From the NCBI GenBank assembly GCA_026707225.1, contig JAPOXG010000084.1, forward strand, positions 62,001 through 126,000: a DNA stretch of 64,000 nt, read 5' to 3'. Positions 1 through 8,354 of the stretch are shown in pieces. A model generated the notes under the pieces. The model ran no database searches and was not told where the DNA came from. It worked only from the letters and a program-made list of their open reading frames with translations. Within the stretch, counting starts at the first letter, position 1, and each line of letters opens with the position of its first letter. A program made the translations under genes and the position numbers. Source of the DNA: Chloroflexota bacterium (GTDB taxonomy: Bacteria; Chloroflexota; Anaerolineae; Aggregatilineales; Phototrophicaceae).

Positions 1-1445
1 GCATGGTGCATTGTCCAGAATTGCTCGTTGCCTTGGTCAAGGGCGCACTGCGCGATTTCGGCGGCCATCTGGCTGTAAGGCGGCACGATGATCGGAATAT
101 CGCGGTAGACGAAGTTGACCCGCCCTTCGAATCCCTCTAGCAGCGCTTCGACGATGCCTTCCTCATGCCAGTATTTGCAGGCGTGGCAGCCGTAAGCGCC
201 GTACTCGACCAGAGTGACGGGCGCGTCTGGGTCGCCCAGAATCGGGTCGAGCTCATAGCGGGCGATTTCTTCCGCGCTCGGCGGCTGATAGCCATAGAGG
301 AGGGTATCGGGATAGAAGGCGGCCCAGGCGAACCAGAAATGGGGGAAGGCGTTAATCTGCCTCAGTTGCCTTCCCGCCAGGTCGCCAGAGACGGCGCTGC
401 CGAAGATATTCCAGCTGCTGCCGGTCTCGGCATCGACGATATCGCCGTCGACCCGCTCAAAGGTCAACGAGCGGCCATCGACGACGCGGTCAAATAGCGC
501 GGCCATGCCGACATCGCGCGACAAGTCAATGCTGGCTGCGTCCAACGCGCTGAAGGCGCCCGGCTGCCAGATCGCCACCACATCGGTATCGGCGGCGCGG
601 TCATTGATGACGCCTGCTTCCGCCAGTGCCGGGAAGGGATAAGCGACGCTGACCCCGTCGAAATTTGCGCCGAGGACGCGCTCGGTCGCCAAGAGGCGGT
701 CATCCAGCGCGCCCATGAACAGGAAGGGACGCGGACTGCTGTCGTAATTGACGTAGGGATTGCTGCCGTAGAAGCGGCCCTGAGTCGACAGCACTTGTCC
801 CTGTGGATACTGCGCTTTGAAGGCGGCATAGCCGACCAACTGCGATGGCACGATATCCAGCAGCCGGCCCGTATGCGCCCCGACGATGCCTTCGCCGGTC
901 AGCTGCTGCCATAGCGTCTGCGTCACATCGTCCCACATAATCAGGTCGCTATGGCGCAGCAAGCCGCTGACGCCGAAGCGCAAGACTTCACCATCGATGC
1001 GCCGGTCGAAAACGATGGCGCTATTGCACAAGGGGCAGAAGGTGACGGCGACGGGCAGGTCGTTGATGACATCATTGGCGATTTCGTGGCGCGTCAAAAT
1101 GGCCAATGGATAGGCGCGCGCGACCCCATCAATTTCCAGCGCGATCACTGGCGAGGCCGGCTGCAGCCATAGGTCGGCGGTCGCCAGGTCATCAAACTGG
1201 GGATGGTCGATTGGCGGGATGCCATCGCGGCCGACGCCGCCCGACATGATTTCATAGAAGACGCCTTCCTGGCTCTTGCAGACGTCCATCAAATCCCAGA
1301 CTCGCCGCCAATTCTTCAGCAAGTTTTCGTCATCGAATGGAGCGGGCGGCTGGTCACAGCTGAGCTGCGCCAGGGCGGCGGTCGGCAGCAGGATTAGTAT
1401 GATGATGAGCAGTACGGGCTTGGTGACGCGAAGTTGTGGAAACAT
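1..1445 (-). CDS. Exported DUF3179 protein with C-terminal DsbA-like thioredoxin domain (3' end beyond window)
   Basis: Reading the minus strand from the ATG at 1445 gives 481 uninterrupted codons that run off the left edge, so the C-terminus is missing. A good Shine-Dalgarno (AAAGGA) lies just upstream. Residues 1-26 look like a signal peptide, so the product is probably exported. Residues about 60-390 match DUF3179, with the hallmarks TFCPLC, GVSGLL, WQQLTGEG and FPHFWFAWAAF; the family has no established function. From about residue 395 there is a second domain beginning LGDPDAPVTLVEYGAYGC, which is the classic opening of a DsbA/thioredoxin-like fold, with Cys420-His-Ala-Cys423 as the redox motif. 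The visible part of that domain continues to residue 481. This is the first of three adjacent DUF3179 genes. The fusion is read directly from sequence; a redox role outside the cytoplasm is inference. Confidence 0.88.
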   Translation of the reverse strand, partial: MFPQLRVTKPVLLIIILILLPTAALAQLSCDQPPAPFDDENLLKNWRRVWDLMDVCKSQEGVFYEIMSGGVGRDGIPPIDHPQFDDLATADLWLQPASPVIALEIDGVARAYPLAILTRHEIANDVINDLPVAVTFCPLCNSAIVFDRRIDGEVLRFGVSGLLRHSDLIMWDDVTQTLWQQLTGEGIVGAHTGRLLDIVPSQLVGYAAFKAQYPQGQVLSTQGRFYGSNPYVNYDSSPRPFLFMGALDDRLLATERVLGANFDGVSVAYPFPALAEAGVINDRAADTDVVAIWQPGAFSALDAASIDLSRDVGMAALFDRVVDGRSLTFERVDGDIVDAETGSSWNIFGSAVSGDLAGRQLRQINAFPHFWFAWAAFYPDTLLYGYQPPSAEEIARYELDPILGDPDAPVTLVEYGAYGCHACKYWHEEGIVEALLEGFEGRVNFVYRDIPIIVPPYSQMAAEIAQCALDQGNEQFWTMHH

Positions 1446-1723
1446 GGTTTGTCCTTTCAGCAAGAATTCGCTTGGATAACGTGGCGCCGAATTAGTAAGT
1501 TCAAGTACGCAATGATAATAACCGCCGCATGAATGAAACTGCCCAAATAAACGAACGTTGTAGGGGCAGCCACCGGCTCGCCCGTACACGTTTCTCATCG
1601 TTTGAGGATTTATGATTATGGAAAGACTATCACCGCTTCCTTTGATTCAATAAATGTTGCGATAGGCGCTGCCCTCTACGGGCACATCGAGTACAGGAGT
1701 TTCATCCGTAAACGTCATTGATA

Positions 1724-2539
1724 CTAACCTCCATTGATCAGCGTGTCGGGATAGAAGGCGGCCCACGCGAACCAGAAGTGCGGAAACGCGTGCAGCTGAC
1801 GGAGCTTGACGCCCGCCAGCACCCGTTCCATTGCGGGCAGCCGCGGGTCGAGCGTTCCGGCAAAGAGAAAGGGAGATGGGTTGCTGTCGCAGCCTCGGTA
1901 TGGATTGTTGCCGTAGGCTCCCAAGGGTCCGCGCAGCACCTTGCCGTCAGGATGACGATCGCGGAACAAGCCAAAGCTGATCAGCTGCGAGGTGACCAAG
2001 TCCAATTGGCGGCCCGCATAATCGCCGACGATGGCCTCGCAGGTCAGCTGCTGCCACCAGGACTCGCTTGCGTCGTCCCACATCACCAGGTCGCTGAAGC
2101 GCAAATTGCCGGTTACGCCGAATCGCAATGTCCTTCCTTCGACGCGCCGGTCGAAGACGATAGCTTTGTCGCAAAGCGGGCAGAATGTCACCGCGACCGG
2201 GACATCGCCCACGACATCGTTGACGATTTCGTGACGCGTCATCACTTCCAGCGGGTAGGCGCGCGCATCGCCACTGATCGAGAGCGAAATCACCGGTGAC
2301 TTGTCGCTCAAACCCCGGATGGACATGACCGAATCGAATACCGGCTTGTCAATGTGCGGAATGTCATCGCGGGGCACGCCGCCGGAAATCACCTCGTCGA
2401 GGTCAATGATGGCGCGCTCAAAATGGGTCTCCCAGCCGTTTGTTGAGCCGCCGAAAATGGCGCTTCCGATTGCCAACGCGGCCGCGAGCGCCAGCCCGAC
2501 GGTGAGGCAAGTCCTGAGATGTGAGTTGCCGCGTTTCAT
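1724..2539 (-). CDS. DUF3179 protein, shortened variant
   Basis: I chose the ATG at 2539 over an upstream one at 2581, because the protein then begins with two basic residues and a hydrophobic stretch (about residues 10-30) that looks like a signal or anchor segment. The 271-residue product has the DUF3179 core: HEIVNDVVG, TFCPLC (Cys120 and Cys123), GVTGNLRFSDL and WWQQLTCEAI. It then jumps from RVLAGV straight to the terminal FPHFWFAWAAFYPDT motif. Relative to the neighbours at 2640-3824 and 1-1445, about 100 residues of the second half are absent. The reading frame is intact, so this is an in-frame internal deletion rather than a broken gene. The function of the family is unknown. It lies tandem between two full-length paralogues on the same strand. 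Confidence 0.88.
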   Translation of the reverse strand: MKRGNSHLRTCLTVGLALAAALAIGSAIFGGSTNGWETHFERAIIDLDEVISGGVPRDDIPHIDKPVFDSVMSIRGLSDKSPVISLSISGDARAYPLEVMTRHEIVNDVVGDVPVAVTFCPLCDKAIVFDRRVEGRTLRFGVTGNLRFSDLVMWDDASESWWQQLTCEAIVGDYAGRQLDLVTSQLISFGLFRDRHPDGKVLRGPLGAYGNNPYRGCDSNPSPFLFAGTLDPRLPAMERVLAGVKLRQLHAFPHFWFAWAAFYPDTLINGG

Positions 2540-2639
2540 TTGTCGCGCTCCGGCGGGCGACTTACCGGGTCGCCCCTCCACTTCTCACGCTGCCGTTGAC
2601 GCATTGGCAGAAAGTAGCTGCCTTCGATTAGGCCACCGA

Positions 2640-3824
2640 TCAACTGTCGGGCAAGTCCATGCCATAGACTTCGGTGTCGGGATGGAAAGCCGCCCAGGCA
2701 AACCAGAAGTGGGGGAAGGCATGCACCCAGTTGAGCTGGCTGCCAGCGAGCTCGCCAGCGATGGCTTCGCCGAAGGCATTCCAGGTCGACCCGGTCTCAC
2801 CATCAGCGAAACTGCCGTCGTCATTGGCAGTGAAGCGCAGGACTTTCCCATCGATACTCGATTGGTACATGCCGGCGGCGCCGATATCGCGCGCGTTATC
2901 GATGACGTGGTCGCCGAGCGCGCTGGCGACGCCACCCTGGAAGAAGACGACAATGGGCGTATCGCCAATGCGGTCGTTGATCACCTGTTCCGCCCGCAGA
3001 ATGTCAAAGGGATAGGCTTTGGCGTCGGCGCCGATGATGGCGGCCAGCACGTGGTCCACCGCTGAATCCAGCCGCGGGTCAATCTCGCCGTGAAACAGGA
3101 AGGGGCGCCCCGGGCGGCTGTCATAGTTGCTGTAGGGATTGGCGCCGTACTGCCGGTTGTAGCCGGTCGCGCGCGACATCACCAGCCCCTCGGGATAGCG
3201 CTCGGCGAAGCTGCCGAAGCCGATTACCTGCGATGGGACGATATCGAGGAAGACTCCGGCGTGCTCGCCCGCCAGACCTTCGCCGGTCAACTGCTGCCAC
3301 CAGGATTCGCTTTGGCGGTCAAACATGATCAGATCGCTGTTGCGCAGCAGACCGCTGACGCCAAAATCGAGCGCCTCGCCATTCACGCGCCGGTCAAAGG
3401 TGACCGCGCTGTTGCAAAGCGGGCAAAAGGTGACGGCGACCGGCCTACCGGCGATCTCGTCGTTGGCGATCTCATGCCACATCAGTATCGCCAAGGGGTA
3501 AGCGCGCGCTTCGTCTTCAATCTCTACGGCGATTACCGGTGAGCGATCGCTTAGCCAAGCCGAAGCTTCCGGGACAGTTTCCATAGCGGGATCGGTCACG
3601 GACGGAATGCCGCCCTTCACCGGATGCCCCACCAGGATCTCGCTGAAATCGACGATGCTATTGCAAAAGTCGGTCGCCCAGTTGGCGGTGTTCAGGTTGG
3701 CGGGGCGACAGTCGTCTTGGCTGCGCGCGGGCGCCGGCGTCGCATTCAGCGCGAGAAAGCCCGCCAGCGCGAATAAGATTCCGGCGATCAGCGGCGCGCT
3801 TCTCGGTCGCATCAGCTTCAGCAT
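2640..3824 (-). CDS. DUF3179 exported protein, full length
   Basis: A 394-residue protein with a signal peptide (basic residues, then a hydrophobic core, about 1-34) and a complete DUF3179 region. The first half carries AYPLAILMWHEIANDEIAG and TFCPLC (Cys134, Cys137), then GVSGLLRNSDL and WWQQLTGEGL. The second half repeats the same order of elements in weaker form: AYPFDILRAEQVINDRIG, a PIVVFF strand without cysteines, LRFTANDDG and TWNAFGEAIAGELAG. It closes with FPHFWFAWAAFHPDT. This suggests an ancient internal duplication in which only the first copy keeps the CxxC pair. A GAAAGGA ribosome-binding site precedes the ATG at 3824. Function unknown; extracytoplasmic location is inferred from the leader. 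Confidence 0.9.
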   Translation of the reverse strand: MLKLMRPRSAPLIAGILFALAGFLALNATPAPARSQDDCRPANLNTANWATDFCNSIVDFSEILVGHPVKGGIPSVTDPAMETVPEASAWLSDRSPVIAVEIEDEARAYPLAILMWHEIANDEIAGRPVAVTFCPLCNSAVTFDRRVNGEALDFGVSGLLRNSDLIMFDRQSESWWQQLTGEGLAGEHAGVFLDIVPSQVIGFGSFAERYPEGLVMSRATGYNRQYGANPYSNYDSRPGRPFLFHGEIDPRLDSAVDHVLAAIIGADAKAYPFDILRAEQVINDRIGDTPIVVFFQGGVASALGDHVIDNARDIGAAGMYQSSIDGKVLRFTANDDGSFADGETGSTWNAFGEAIAGELAGSQLNWVHAFPHFWFAWAAFHPDTEVYGMDLPDS

Positions 3825-4204
3825 TGTGGAGGTCCTTTCAATTCCAAGTCACTCATCCAGCTTAAGCCGAGTTCCTTACACTGACGTTACGCGCAAGCGT
3901 TTCTTGATGACTGAAAATCCTGGGGCGCATGTCGATTAATTGAGCTGCTCGACAATGGAGAGATGCGCGCTGATTACAGCATCCGGCGCGCCCGCGATCG
4001 CGACGACATACTGTGCCCTAGCTGCGCCCGCCCGAATGGTTTGTGTTTCTCCATTGGGGCAGGCGACTTCGAGCGACGGCGCAGCGCGAATGGCAGTCCG
4101 CGCGGGAAATGCTAGAATGAGACATGTGTGGTCTGCCCGTTTATTGTCGTTTGGGACGCGGTTATGGGCGCGGTATCCGCCGCCGTTGATGAAGGGCTGG
4201 GAGG
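3825..4204. other. Intergenic region between divergent DUF3179 and SGNH genes
   Basis: 380 bases between the start of the third DUF3179 gene (minus) and the first SGNH gene (plus). The only clear signal is an extended -10 element TGCTAGAAT at 4110-4118 on the plus strand, about 85 bases before the GTG start at 4205; no good -35 is visible. A 97-codon open frame on the minus strand (3936-4229) has no recognisable domain and overlaps the SGNH start, so I do not call it as a gene. Confidence 0.4.
4110..4118 (+). promoter_or_regulatory. Extended -10 promoter of the SGNH gene pair
   Basis: TGC followed by TAGAAT (4113-4118), an extended -10 of the sigma-70 type without an obvious -35. It would give a leader of roughly 80 bases before the GTG at 4205. 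Confidence 0.35.
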
Positions 4205-5515
4205 GTGAACTTGCTGCAGCGGTCGTCAAGATTGGCCGTCGGTATTGGCATCTGCGTGGCCGCTGCCGGCTTCGCCCTTGATTTGCTGCCCAGCGCGCGC
4301 CCGGGTTTGAATTCAGTGCAGCTGCTTGTCATCCTGACGGGCATGTCCATCGCCGTGCTTCCGATCGCTTTACGGCTCTTGCGGCGGCGAAAAGCCTGGC
4401 GCAGTCTGCGAAGTACGCTGGCTAGGGCGCTGATCGTCACCGTCTTGACTTTGCTGGCGCTGGAACTGTTATTGGTCGGTATCGGCTTTGAGACCTATTT
4501 TCCCCAGGATGTACCGACGGAATTCTTGCGCCCCGCGCCTTGGTGGACCTGTGAAGATCCGGCTTGTCACTATGTTCAAGACGAAATGGCGCAGGCTTGC
4601 GCAGTCGGAAGCATGTCGGGCCGTTACTGCATTGTCAATGCGCAGGGTTTTCACGATTCGCAAGACTTCGTATACAGCCCGGCTCTTGAGAATCAAACAC
4701 GGATTCTGGCGCTGGGCGACTCGTTCACCTTCGGCGTGGATGCCGATATCGGCAAATCGTATGTGGAGACGCTTGAAGCGGGTGGTCCGCATCGCGTGGT
4801 TTGGAACACGGGGATATTCGGCGTGGGGACCAATCAAGCGCACGCGGCTTTAGAAATGTTTGCGCCAGTCTTGAAGCCGCATCTGACCATTTATGGTTTC
4901 TATGTCAACGATTTTTTCGACAATCTCTTCCCGGTAGATGGCTACTTTCTGGGCATTGATGCGAACGGCGATGTCGTCACATTGCAGAAATATCATCTGG
5001 ATCCCTGGGGAAACGTGAGCAAGCTCGAAACGCAAAGCCTGCTATATTATCGCTGGCATGGTGTGGAAGCGCCCGCCAATGAATTCGAGCGCCTGCTCGG
5101 CTCGACGCGTCTGGGCTCCGTCTTCATCAGCGCGATCGACCAGCTTGGCAAGCAGCTGGGCATCGCGCAGCGGACGCATTTTGAGCGCCAGGTCGATCTC
5201 ACGCGCGGATATTTGCGGGCATTGCGCGACGCCAGCGCGGCGCAGGACAGCGCGCTATTGGTCATGCTGATCCCGAAAAAGACTGATCTGCGCCAGCCAG
5301 GGACCGAATACCGGCGAGCGGTCAATTTGTTTGAAGAGCTGGGCATCAGCTATATCACGCCCATTGAAATGCTTGACGCCGCGTCGGATTACGCGCCTGA
5401 CTGGCACTGGAACAATTCGGGCCACTTGAAAGTCGGCGCGCTGCTAAGCGACTGCGTCGACAAGTTTATATCGCAGGGACAGCTGAATGATTGCAGCCAT
5501 GTTGTCTTACCCTAG
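4205..5515 (+). CDS. Membrane-anchored SGNH/GDSL-like hydrolase (copy 1)
   Basis: A 436-residue protein beginning at a GTG, with GAAGGG upstream as a possible ribosome-binding site. The N-terminus has three hydrophobic segments (about residues 10-30, 38-56 and 72-92) and would sit in the membrane. The rest is an SGNH-type domain: block I is GDSFTFG near residue 170, the oxyanion asparagine is probably in GVGTNQ, and the catalytic Asp/His pair is plausibly in DWHWNNSGHLKVG near residue 398. SGNH enzymes of this layout often add or remove acyl groups on cell-surface polysaccharide. The substrate here is unknown. It is a tandem paralogue of the gene at 5627-6922, sharing the order and spacing of all these elements. 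Confidence 0.8.
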   Translation: MNLLQRSSRLAVGIGICVAAAGFALDLLPSARPGLNSVQLLVILTGMSIAVLPIALRLLRRRKAWRSLRSTLARALIVTVLTLLALELLLVGIGFETYFPQDVPTEFLRPAPWWTCEDPACHYVQDEMAQACAVGSMSGRYCIVNAQGFHDSQDFVYSPALENQTRILALGDSFTFGVDADIGKSYVETLEAGGPHRVVWNTGIFGVGTNQAHAALEMFAPVLKPHLTIYGFYVNDFFDNLFPVDGYFLGIDANGDVVTLQKYHLDPWGNVSKLETQSLLYYRWHGVEAPANEFERLLGSTRLGSVFISAIDQLGKQLGIAQRTHFERQVDLTRGYLRALRDASAAQDSALLVMLIPKKTDLRQPGTEYRRAVNLFEELGISYITPIEMLDAASDYAPDWHWNNSGHLKVGALLSDCVDKFISQGQLNDCSHVVLP

Positions 5516-5626
5516 GTTCGCTAGCCACGGGCCGGTTCACCGTTGTCTGGCGAAGCGGAAGCCAGCGCGACCGTTTCATGCAGCGAAGATATGGTCGAAT
5601 GCTATGAAAGGCGCAAGGGAACAGGG

Positions 5627-6922
5627 ATGAAATTTGCTTGGCGGCTGCTGCTAATGGTTGGCATTCTCATCGCCATTCTCGGCGCCGGCAGCGATTTTCT
5701 GTTGCCAAGCACCAGTCCGGGATTAAACCTGCCGCAGGTTTTGGTCATTGTTGCTGGCATCGCCCTGTCACTGAGCGCGCTCTGGCTGCGGCGGGCGCAA
5801 CTCATGAATCGGGGCTTCGGCGGCGCGCGCAAGACACTGCTTAAAGTCGCGCTGGTCACGCTGGCGACCCTGATTCTACTAGAGATTGTCTTGGGTCTCT
5901 GGGGAAGGCCGACTTATTTCCCCAGGCGGCGGCCCGAGCGAAACGTCAAAGAGATTCCCTGGGGCATCTGTGACGAGCTCGGCTGCCGTAAGCGCTACGA
6001 GGCCGTGCTTGATGCCTGCGCCACCGGCTATCTCGCGGGCATTCGCTGCGTCATCAATCGCGATGGCTTTGGCGACACTGATGAATTCGTCGCCGGTGAA
6101 GACTTCTCGCAGCGAAATCGCATCTTGATCATGGGCGATTCCTACACGCGCGGCTTCCACGCCGAGGTTGGCAAGTCTTACGTCGATCGGCTGGAAGAGG
6201 AGATGCCCGATGCCATTGTTTGGAATGTCGCCGAACCGGGGACGGCGACCAATCAAGCCTTGCTCAGTTTCGCCGGCATCGCGCCGCGATTGCAGCCCCA
6301 GCTTTCCATTCTAGGCTTCTATATGAATGACTTTCCGGAAAACCTCGTGCCCAAGGACATGAGCCTGCGCTTGATTGACGATGAGGGCAAACAATATTTT
6401 GTCACGCGCTTTGAACAAGATCGCTGGGGAAATCCGGTTGAACTGCCCGCGGAGGAGGTCTACGCTTATTTGGCGCTAGGCGCCACGCCGCCGAGCAGCG
6501 AATTGGAGCGCCTCTTGGGAATCACGCACCTCGGCACGCTCGCGCTGAGGACCTTGGATTATTTCTTGGGGCTTGATGGCGAAGACCTGTCATTCGACCG
6601 GCAGAAACGGGTGACGCGCGCGTACCTGGCGCAACTGCGCGACGACATCGCGGCAATGGACAGTCAATTCCTGGTCCTGCTCATCCCCGGGCGCGACGAT
6701 GTGGTCGCTCCTCGCCGGCCATATCAGACAGCCAGGCAGCTTTTCGAGGAATTGCGTATCCCCTATCTTGAGGCGAGGCATGTGCTAAAACTCGCAGACT
6801 ATACAGACCATTGGAACACGGAAGGGCATCAGAAGGTCGGCGCATTGCTGAGCGACTGCGTGATTGCGTTCTTTGAAAGCGGCGACTTTGCCAGCTGCGA
6901 GCGCGTGGCGATGCCTGAGTAG
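5627..6922 (+). CDS. Membrane-anchored SGNH/GDSL-like hydrolase (copy 2)
   Basis: I place the start at the ATG at 5627, preceded by AAGGGA at good spacing, because the protein then begins at the same point as its neighbour (4205-5515). An upstream TTG at 5543 is also in frame but adds an unconserved tail. The 431-residue product has the same architecture: N-terminal hydrophobic segments, GDSYTRG as block I, GTATNQ, GFYMNDF, and DHWNTEGHQKVGALLSDC at the C-terminal end with the presumed catalytic Asp and His. Sequence identity with copy 1 is moderate, so the duplication is not recent. The 111-base spacing allows co-transcription. A role in modifying surface glycans is inference. Confidence 0.8.
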   Translation: MKFAWRLLLMVGILIAILGAGSDFLLPSTSPGLNLPQVLVIVAGIALSLSALWLRRAQLMNRGFGGARKTLLKVALVTLATLILLEIVLGLWGRPTYFPRRRPERNVKEIPWGICDELGCRKRYEAVLDACATGYLAGIRCVINRDGFGDTDEFVAGEDFSQRNRILIMGDSYTRGFHAEVGKSYVDRLEEEMPDAIVWNVAEPGTATNQALLSFAGIAPRLQPQLSILGFYMNDFPENLVPKDMSLRLIDDEGKQYFVTRFEQDRWGNPVELPAEEVYAYLALGATPPSSELERLLGITHLGTLALRTLDYFLGLDGEDLSFDRQKRVTRAYLAQLRDDIAAMDSQFLVLLIPGRDDVVAPRRPYQTARQLFEELRIPYLEARHVLKLADYTDHWNTEGHQKVGALLSDCVIAFFESGDFASCERVAMPE

Positions 6923-6962
6923 CGCCTGGGTAAGTTCTGGCTGATATCGCGAAATTCAGAGC

Positions 6963-8339
6963 ATGAGCAAACGACGACGTTCATTCATCTGCTCCAATTG
7001 CGGCAAGCGCGGCGCCGGCTACTTTCGCCTGTGCCCCCAATGCCGCCAATTCGACACGATGGTTGAGCAGGTCGAGGAAGGCGGTCTGTCTTCCCGGGCG
7101 CAGGCGAGGACAACCGGCGGCGCACAATCCAAGGCGACGCTGCTGTCAGAAGTCAAGCTGGGCGAAGAAGCGCGCATTCCCGTGCCAATCGCCGAATTCA
7201 GCCGTGTGCTGGGCGGTGGCTTGGTGCCGGGAAGTTTGGTCTTGCTTGGCGGCGAACCGGGCATCGGCAAGTCCACGCTCGTGCTGGAATTGTCGGCGCT
7301 GTTGGCGCAGGCGGGGGACGGCGCGCTCTACGTCAGCGGCGAAGAAAGCGCGCGGCAGATCAAGCTGCGGGCTGATCGAATGGGCTTGGGCGCCTCCCTT
7401 CTGTACCTGCTGACCGAGACTGACCTTGACCGCATATTTGAAGCGATCGCGAAGCTGGAGCCAACGCTGGTGGTTATTGATTCCATCCAGACGACTCGGG
7501 CGCCGGGGCTGGAATCCTCACCGGGCTTGGTCGCCCAAGTGCGGGAATGCGCGATCCGCTTGCAGGACCTGGCCAAGCGCGCTGGCGTCAGCGTTTTGAT
7601 GATCGGCCACGTGACGAAGGACGGTCATATCGCCGGTCCGCGAACGCTGGAACATATCGTCGACGTCGTGCTCTATCTCGAAGGCGATCCTTTCGGGCAG
7701 TATCGGCTGCTGCGCGGGGTGAAGAACCGCTTCGGCGCCACCAGCGAGGTCGGTGTTTTTGAGATGCGGGGCAGCGGTCTGGCGCCGGTGGACAATCCAT
7801 CAGAAGTCTTTCTCGAAGAGCGCGTGGTCAACAGCCCCGGCTCCGCCATTGCCATCACCATGGAGGGCACGCGCCCGCTCCTGGTCGAATTGCAAGCGTT
7901 GACCAGCCCGTCAACCTTCGGCAATCCGCGGCGGACGCCCAATGGCATCGACAGCAATCGCCTGCTGCTGATCAGCGCGGTCTTGAGCAAACGAATCGGC
8001 TTGAAACTGTGGGAACAGGACATCTTCGTCAATGTCGTCGGCGGCTTGAGAATCGCGGAGCCAGCTTCAGACTTGGCGCTGGCGCTGGCGATTGCGTCCA
8101 GCTACTACGATTGTCCGCTGCCGGCCGATATCGCGATTGTGGGCGAAGTCGGCTTGAGCGGCGAAGTCCGGCGAGTGGGGCAGTTGGCGGCGCGCTTGAA
8201 CGAGGCGCGCAAGATTGGTTTCAAGCGCGCTTTGGCGCCCCGGCTGCGGCGTGACCGGCAGGGATTGCCGAGCGGCATCCAATTGATTGAAGTCAGAAGC
8301 GTGGCCGAGGCGATCGGCGCCGTCTTGCCTCGAGATTGA
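6963..8339 (+). CDS. radA: DNA repair protein RadA
   Basis: 458 residues, the usual length for RadA/Sms. Order of elements: a C4 zinc finger (Cys10, Cys13, Cys24, Cys27), a RecA-like ATPase with Walker A GGEPGIGKST at 96-105, the RadA-specific KNRFG motif at 254-258, and a C-terminal Lon-protease-like domain that lacks proteolytic function in this family. RadA is a DnaB-like helicase that promotes branch migration during homologous recombination and repair. It is cytoplasmic. No strong Shine-Dalgarno precedes the ATG. It is followed convergently by asnS with only 15 bases between the stops. Confidence 0.97.
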   Translation: MSKRRRSFICSNCGKRGAGYFRLCPQCRQFDTMVEQVEEGGLSSRAQARTTGGAQSKATLLSEVKLGEEARIPVPIAEFSRVLGGGLVPGSLVLLGGEPGIGKSTLVLELSALLAQAGDGALYVSGEESARQIKLRADRMGLGASLLYLLTETDLDRIFEAIAKLEPTLVVIDSIQTTRAPGLESSPGLVAQVRECAIRLQDLAKRAGVSVLMIGHVTKDGHIAGPRTLEHIVDVVLYLEGDPFGQYRLLRGVKNRFGATSEVGVFEMRGSGLAPVDNPSEVFLEERVVNSPGSAIAITMEGTRPLLVELQALTSPSTFGNPRRTPNGIDSNRLLLISAVLSKRIGLKLWEQDIFVNVVGGLRIAEPASDLALALAIASSYYDCPLPADIAIVGEVGLSGEVRRVGQLAARLNEARKIGFKRALAPRLRRDRQGLPSGIQLIEVRSVAEAIGAVLPRD

Positions 8340-8354
8340 GCGTGGCGCGAAGGC

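Noticed and set aside
3936..4229. 97-codon minus-strand frame between the DUF3179 and SGNH genes
   Set aside because: Overlaps the SGNH start and its -10 box, and has no motif or ribosome-binding site.
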